The notes under the pieces were generated by a model, which searched no databases, was not told the origin of the DNA, and was given only the letters and a program-made list of their open reading frames with translations. The position numbers were made by a program, and so were the translations under genes. DNA of 10,500 bases from an uncultured Blautia sp. (GTDB taxonomy: Bacteria > Bacillota > Clostridia > Lachnospirales > Lachnospiraceae): contig CALIZJ010000089.1 in assembly GCA_938028845.1 (NCBI GenBank), positions 1-10,500 of the forward strand, read 5' to 3'. Shown here piece after piece: positions 6,549 to 10,500 of this stretch. Within the stretch, counting starts at the first letter, position 1, and each line of letters opens with the position of its first letter.

Positions 6549-7790
6549 ATGGTAAGAAAAAAACTTAAATTATTAAAACTGACTGTCAGTGCCGTCTTAT
6601 CCGCCAGTATACTTTTCTCTCAGCCCGCTGTGCTTTTTGCGGCTGAGAATACCGGAGAAACTGCACAGACGCCTACTCCTACTCCTGACCCGCATACTGA
6701 ATATTATAACCAGGCAGCCGATACTGATTCCATTAAAGGCTGGCCAGAAGGACCTAAAATCGAGGCAGAATCTGCCGTCCTTATGGATGTGGTAACAGAA
6801 TCTGTCCTATATTCCAAAAACGCGGATACCCAGCAATATCCCGCAAGTATCACAAAAATAATGACTACGCTTCTTGCCTGTGAAAACCTGAATATGAACG
6901 ACAAGCTTGTCATGTCAGAGGCTGCTGCATACGGGATCGAACCAGGAAGCTCCAGCATATATGCGGAAACAGGAGAAGAATTTACTGTCCGGCAGGCGCT
7001 GATGGCCGTTATGCTGGAATCAGCCAATGAAGTTTCACTTGGCATTGCAGAAAAAACAAGCGGTTCTGCAAAAAAATTCGTAGAACTCATGAATCGGCGC
7101 GCCAGACAGCTAGGCTGTACCAATACACATTTTAACAATCCTCACGGTCTGCCCGATGAGACCCACTATACTACAGCCAATGATATGGCGAAAATTGCCA
7201 AGGCTGCGTGGTTTAATCCTCTTTTCCGGAAATTTGTGACCAGGGAGTATTTTGAAATCCCTCCTACGAATATGCAGCCGGAAACCAGATACCTTTTAAA
7301 CCACCATCAAATGATGGAAGGCAGAGACCACGCTTATGAAGGCGTTTTAGGCGGAAAGACCGGCTATACCACCGTTGCGGGAAGCACTCTGGTGACTTTT
7401 GCTAAGAGAGGAAATACCATTCTTTTATGTGTGGTATTAAATTCTGTCAACGGCGCTTATTCAGACACGGCCGCTCTTTTGGATTACGGCTTTAATAACT
7501 TTGAAAAAGTAGCTTTGGATCTGGATAAAGAACCAGTTCCCCTTGAAATACTTCCTTGTGAAAAATATCTCCTTAATAACTGCGGAAATACTTATCCATT
7601 TTATTATCAAAGACGCGTCTATGTTACCGTCCCTACCGGAACAAATGTGACAAAATTAGCCAAGAGACAGGCAGTCCTTCCAAATGCTGTAGGGCCGCTG
7701 CGTCTCAAGAGTAAATATTATTACAATGGAAATATGGTAGGCTGGGGAATGCAGTACGAAAGGGATATCAGTTCAAACCTTCTTCTCTGA
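6549..7790 (+). CDS. Secreted D-alanyl-D-alanine carboxypeptidase (PBP5/DacF-like, S11)
   Basis: Low-molecular-weight penicillin-binding protein that removes the terminal D-Ala from peptidoglycan pentapeptides outside the membrane. The 413 residues begin with a signal peptide: basic MVRKKLKLLK, a hydrophobic core, and probable cleavage after AVLFAA near residue 32. A TPTPTPDP linker (41-48) follows. The catalytic domain has all three motifs: SITK (nucleophile Ser100, Lys103), SAN (158-160) and KTG (270-272). Residues from about 325 form a PBP5_C-like beta domain. The C-terminus (DISSNLLL) lacks the amphipathic membrane-anchor helix seen in many relatives, so attachment may rely on an uncleaved signal or the protein may be released. 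The ATG has AAGGG (6535-6539) nine bases upstream. The last 18 bases overlap the convergent exonuclease gene. DacF and DacB type assignments, and any sporulation role, cannot be settled from sequence. Confidence 0.93.
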   Translation: MVRKKLKLLKLTVSAVLSASILFSQPAVLFAAENTGETAQTPTPTPDPHTEYYNQAADTDSIKGWPEGPKIEAESAVLMDVVTESVLYSKNADTQQYPASITKIMTTLLACENLNMNDKLVMSEAAAYGIEPGSSSIYAETGEEFTVRQALMAVMLESANEVSLGIAEKTSGSAKKFVELMNRRARQLGCTNTHFNNPHGLPDETHYTTANDMAKIAKAAWFNPLFRKFVTREYFEIPPTNMQPETRYLLNHHQMMEGRDHAYEGVLGGKTGYTTVAGSTLVTFAKRGNTILLCVVLNSVNGAYSDTAALLDYGFNNFEKVALDLDKEPVPLEILPCEKYLLNNCGNTYPFYYQRRVYVTVPTGTNVTKLAKRQAVLPNAVGPLRLKSKYYYNGNMVGWGMQYERDISSNLLL

Positions 7791-8732
7791 TCTGCGTTTC
7801 ATCTGTCTTTTACGGCGGAGGGATTCCCGTTTTTGCTGGATTTCCTCCGCTTCTTCATTACTGATAAGCTTGATGGTCTTTACTACATAATACTTTTCTT
7901 CTTCTGTTTTTCGCACTCTTATTTTACCCTTTACAAGTCCATGTTCCTGACATAAGGAAACACTGTAATACACCTTCAGGTTATTACTGAACCACCTGAT
8001 CTTTCTCTTTGCCCCGCAATGGCAGACCGGACAACGTGTGCTGGTCACTTCCCGATCCTTCATAACCTTTTCCCTCACAGAAAATTCTCTGGATACATAT
8101 TTGTCATAAGTAGGGTAAGAAATATGAATCTCTTCTTTTTTTGTCTTGGGATTCTGGTATACATCCAAAGAAGAATTGGACCAGATATAAGGGTCTTCTA
8201 TTTTCTTCAAAACCGCAGCCGTATAATACGCATCTGCCACAGCCCTGTGAAAGCCAAAATTTTTTTCTATTTTCAGCTCATCTATGGCATATTCAAGCGC
8301 TCTCCGCGTCTTCCGGTCTTCAAAGCGTATGCTGTATATCTTCTGCACATCATAATAAGTAACCGGGCCTGGGAGCAGTGCTAAAAGCCCGTAATACTTC
8401 ATATTCCTCTGAAGTTCCATTACATCCTGATTTCCCCAGGTGAAAAAAGCCCACTCCTCTTCGCACCATTCAAAAAATTCTTTTACTGCAAGAGGAAACG
8501 GCGTACCATTTACCAGATCCTTATAATTCATATGAATTACCTCATGAATACTGTCATGGATCCAATTATATACCTGAGGCTTGATCAATCTGTGGAAGGT
8601 ATCTACAATCTCTTTCTGCTCGTTCATCTTCACAGCGCCTATTTCAATAATTTCAAATGGAAGACGCCGGTTTGCAAACTTTTTTCCACCCGGACTTTGA
8701 TTCCACTCTAAATCAAAGACAATGTAATTCAT
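7773..8732 (-). CDS. DEDDh 3'-5' exonuclease (KapD-like) with C-terminal zinc-cluster tail
   Basis: Exonuclease of the DnaQ/RNase T-like DEDDh superfamily, expected to remove nucleotides from the 3' ends of DNA or RNA with two metal ions; the substrate is unknown. Residues 1-180 form the nuclease: Exo I FDLEWN (Asp7, Glu9), Exo II GNQDVMELQRN (Asp103), Exo III FHRAVADAYYTA (His162, Asp167), so all five metal/catalytic residues are present. The first part resembles the KapD/exonuclease group. Residues 190-319 are extra: CPVC (Cys234, Cys237) with a later CQEH (Cys261, His264) could bind one zinc ion, and the end (about 300-319) is strongly basic (ESLRRKRQMKRRSEKKV), suggesting nucleic acid contact. 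The ATG overlaps the nucleoside hydrolase stop (ATGA), with AAGGA eight bases before it, which implies coupled translation. The 3' end overlaps the carboxypeptidase gene by 18 bases. Confidence 0.88.
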   Translation of the reverse strand: MNYIVFDLEWNQSPGGKKFANRRLPFEIIEIGAVKMNEQKEIVDTFHRLIKPQVYNWIHDSIHEVIHMNYKDLVNGTPFPLAVKEFFEWCEEEWAFFTWGNQDVMELQRNMKYYGLLALLPGPVTYYDVQKIYSIRFEDRKTRRALEYAIDELKIEKNFGFHRAVADAYYTAAVLKKIEDPYIWSNSSLDVYQNPKTKKEEIHISYPTYDKYVSREFSVREKVMKDREVTSTRCPVCHCGAKRKIRWFSNNLKVYYSVSLCQEHGLVKGKIRVRKTEEEKYYVVKTIKLISNEEAEEIQQKRESLRRKRQMKRRSEKKV

Positions 8733-9709
8733 TTTTCTATTCCTTTTTCTGTTTTCTCTCCTGCCTTATCTCCCAGCTCAAATAATGCAGAAATTAAATA
8801 TTCCTGGAACTTATCTTCCTTTACATCCATGACAACAAAAGCATTTGTCGCTTCCGGCTCATAAGACCACCACCGAAAATCACAGATTGTCCTTCCCCGG
8901 GAAATCCCCTCTGAACAATCTACATCTAAGATCGCTCTCTCCCCTTTAAATATTTCCGGGTGAAGCAGATACATAACCGGCGCTGCATCATGGATACTTA
9001 CCACGCCTCTGTATTTATTTTCATTTTCCAGGGCATATCCTGCCATATCCCCGCAGGCCTTTGCCACTGGATCAGGCGACTGGCTCAGCTTCATTACCTG
9101 ATTTTTCGTAAGGAAGCAGCGGTTTGTTACGTCCAGCCCAAACATGACAAGAGGGATCCCTGCTTTAAATACAATCTTTGCAGCTTCCGGATCCACATAA
9201 ATATTAAATTCCGCTGAAGATGTAACGTTTCCTCCCTGGGCAGCGCCTCCCATAAACAGTATTTCCCGAATTTTCTCTTTTACTTCAGGAAACATCTTTA
9301 AAAGCATCGCTATATTTGTTAAAGGTCCTGTGGCAAGCAAAGTTATTTTTTCTCCTTCTGGAAGCTCTGTCAAAATTCTTTGCAGATAGAGTACACCCTG
9401 CTCCCTTTCTGTCTGTCTGCTGCTTGGAGCCAATACGCAGTACCCAAGACCAGTCTCCCCATGTGCGTCCGGGGCATATACCGGCTCCCGTATGATCGGG
9501 GCATCCATGCCTTTTGCCACAGGTACGTCCATCCCATAAAACTCCGTCAGATCCAGTGCATTTTTTGTCACCTTATCAAGGGTCTGATTTCCATTGACCG
9601 TAGTCACTGCAAGAACCTGAAATATTTCCGGATAAGCGGCAATCAGCGTCATAGCAATTCCATCATCCACACCCGGATCACAGTCCATGATTATTTTCTT
9701 TGCAGCCAT
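8729..9709 (-). CDS. Inosine-uridine preferring nucleoside hydrolase (IUNH family)
   Basis: Cleaves the N-glycosidic bond of ribonucleosides to give a base and ribose, using a bound calcium ion, for nucleoside salvage or catabolism. The 326 residues begin MAAKKIIMDCDPGVDDGIA, the family signature, with Asp9, Asp11, Asp15 and Asp16 as calcium ligands and base. Further matches are LLATGPLTNIA, AEFNIYVDPEAA (Glu167, Asn169, Asp173) and SIHDAAP (His240, Asp241), at positions close to those of the protozoal enzyme. I chose the ATG at 9707-9709, five bases after AGGTGG (9715-9720), because it opens the conserved domain and lies downstream of the promoter at 9764-9792. The same frame stays open up to 9883, but that start is upstream of the promoter and crosses the terminator. 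Purine versus pyrimidine preference cannot be read from sequence. The exonuclease gene follows with a 4-base overlap. Confidence 0.94.
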   Translation of the reverse strand: MAAKKIIMDCDPGVDDGIAMTLIAAYPEIFQVLAVTTVNGNQTLDKVTKNALDLTEFYGMDVPVAKGMDAPIIREPVYAPDAHGETGLGYCVLAPSSRQTEREQGVLYLQRILTELPEGEKITLLATGPLTNIAMLLKMFPEVKEKIREILFMGGAAQGGNVTSSAEFNIYVDPEAAKIVFKAGIPLVMFGLDVTNRCFLTKNQVMKLSQSPDPVAKACGDMAGYALENENKYRGVVSIHDAAPVMYLLHPEIFKGERAILDVDCSEGISRGRTICDFRWWSYEPEATNAFVVMDVKEDKFQEYLISALFELGDKAGEKTEKGIEK

Positions 9710-9763
9710 CTGTTCCACCTCATTTTCTAAAGCCTTTTCTTTCCGGCATTGGTAATTTCTATC

Positions 9764-9792
9764 AGTATAACAGACCTGTATATTCCTTTCAA
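9764..9792 (-). promoter_or_regulatory. Promoter of the nucleoside hydrolase-exonuclease operon
   Basis: On the minus strand, TTGAAA (9787-9792) and TATACT (9764-9769) are separated by 17 bases, and TGT precedes the -10, giving an extended -10. The start should lie near 9757, about 48 bases before the ATG at 9709. This supports the shorter start of the nucleoside hydrolase and makes it independent of the upstream protease gene. No operator was recognised. Confidence 0.82.
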
Positions 9793-9810
9793 TAATAAAA
9801 GATTTTCCGC

Positions 9811-9847
9811 AAAAAAATACTGCCCGGTCAAATCGGACAGTATTTTT
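9811..9847 (-). terminator. Intrinsic terminator of the HtrA-like protease gene
   Basis: The arms AATACTGTCCG (9834-9844 read on minus) and CGGGCAGTATT (9816-9826 read on minus) form eleven pairs, one of them G-U, around a seven-base loop, followed by a T run on the minus strand (9811-9817). It begins about 10 bases after the protease stop codon. Because a T run also follows on the plus strand (9843-9847), it could work in both directions, but no plus-strand gene needs it here. Confidence 0.93.
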
Positions 9848-9854
9848 ATCTATT

Positions 9855-10500
9855 TTACCAGCCTTCACCAAAACGAAGTCCATTATTATTATTTTCCCAG
9901 TCCTCTACGATGCTGTCGCCGCTATCTTCATTCTCACTGCTGTTTTCATCGCTTTGGCTTTCGTCATCTTGGCTGTTGTTTTTACTGCTCTGTTCCTGCT
10001 CTCCAAGAGTTACGGTTACAGTTTTTTCTTCATAACCTCCATCCCCAAGAGATGCTACTGTAACTTCTATTTCTTCACCAGGAGCATAATATTGAAGCAT
10101 ATCTACTAAAGCATTAATATCGCTGACATCTTTTCCATCAAAGCTTGTAATAACAGAATTTGCACCAATTCCTGCATTGTCAGCAGCACCGCCTTCTGTT
10201 ACTTCTGTGACAAGCACGCCTTCAGGAATATTATATAACTGGATTGCTTCGTCGCTGACTGTTGTTCCGACAATGCCAAGAACACCATGCTCATCGTCTG
10301 CTAAGGCTTCTCTGGTTGTTTCATTCATAAGCTCTTCCAGAATGTCTGTAACATCTGAAATGGCAATGGCATATCCCATACCTTCAACCTCTGTAGATGC
10401 CAGTTTCGCGGAATTAATTCCTACAACTTCGCCTTTCATATTTAAAAGAGCACCGCCGCTGTTTCCTGGGTTAATAGCGGCATCTGTCTGGATCAGGTTT
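9855..10500 (-). CDS. htrA: HtrA/DegP-type serine protease, C-terminal part (cut by window edge)
   Basis: Trypsin-like (S1C) quality-control protease, normally membrane-anchored with its active domain outside the cell, degrading misfolded envelope proteins. The window holds the last 214 residues; the rest lies beyond 10500, so the true start is not visible. The first visible residues read NLIQTDAAINPGNSGGALLN, containing the catalytic serine (GNSGG). A PDZ domain follows, roughly from HGVLGIVG to TVTVTLGE (visible residues about 70-165), including EGVLVTEVTEGGAADNAGI, typical for substrate binding. The remaining 45 or so residues are an acidic Ser/Asn/Asp/Glu-rich tail ending GLRFGEGW. The ATG at 10437-10439 is internal, not a start, because the frame and the catalytic motif continue upstream of it. 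Terminator 9811-9847 follows the TAA stop. Confidence 0.92.
   Translation of the reverse strand, partial: NLIQTDAAINPGNSGGALLNMKGEVVGINSAKLASTEVEGMGYAIAISDVTDILEELMNETTREALADDEHGVLGIVGTTVSDEAIQLYNIPEGVLVTEVTEGGAADNAGIGANSVITSFDGKDVSDINALVDMLQYYAPGEEIEVTVASLGDGGYEEKTVTVTLGEQEQSSKNNSQDDESQSDENSSENEDSGDSIVEDWENNNNGLRFGEGW

Noticed and set aside
9710..9883. 58-residue N-terminal extension of the nucleoside hydrolase, starting at an ATG at 9883
   Set aside because: It lies upstream of the promoter at 9764-9792, crosses the strong terminator 9811-9847 and overlaps the end of the protease gene. The conserved domain and a proper ribosome binding site begin at 9709.

Overview
The window looks like chromosomal DNA from a Gram-positive, low-to-medium GC Firmicute, most likely a Lachnospiraceae or related Clostridia. 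The reasons are a T-box riboswitch in front of ileS, the long eukaryote-like form of isoleucyl-tRNA synthetase, strong AGGAGG-type ribosome binding sites, sigma-A promoters of the TTGACA/TATAAT type, and a secreted D-Ala-D-Ala carboxypeptidase with a Pro/Thr linker. The taxonomic call rests on gene character only.

Layout, left to right. Positions 1-363 hold no gene. They contain a near-consensus promoter firing leftward out of the window (65-93), a 38-base near-perfect palindrome (164-201) and a weak hairpin (312-332). Positions 364-5947 are a two-gene leftward operon, ileS then glgP, with 10 bases between the genes. It is preceded at 6037-6343 by a T-box leader whose promoter, Stem I, ATC (Ile) specifier, UGGU bulge, antiterminator and terminator can all be read. 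Divergent from it, a D-alanyl-D-alanine carboxypeptidase gene runs rightward (6549-7790). Its 3' end overlaps by 18 bp the end of a leftward pair: a nucleoside hydrolase (8729-9709), then a DEDDh 3'-5' exonuclease with a C-terminal zinc-cluster-like tail (7773-8732), joined by a 4-base ATGA overlap. That pair has its own promoter at 9764-9792. A strong bidirectional-looking terminator (9811-9847) separates it from the 3' part of an HtrA/DegP-type serine protease (9855 to the right edge).

How the genes fit together. The T-box senses uncharged tRNA-Ile and controls ileS. Because no promoter or terminator is visible between ileS and glgP, glycogen phosphorylase appears to be placed under the same isoleucine-starvation signal, which is the most notable regulatory arrangement here. 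The nucleoside hydrolase/exonuclease pair suggests nucleic acid or nucleoside turnover. The carboxypeptidase and HtrA protease act at the cell envelope. I see no mobile element, CRISPR array, tRNA or rRNA gene, and no clear previously undescribed system. This is mostly core-genome sequence with some interesting regulatory and architectural details.
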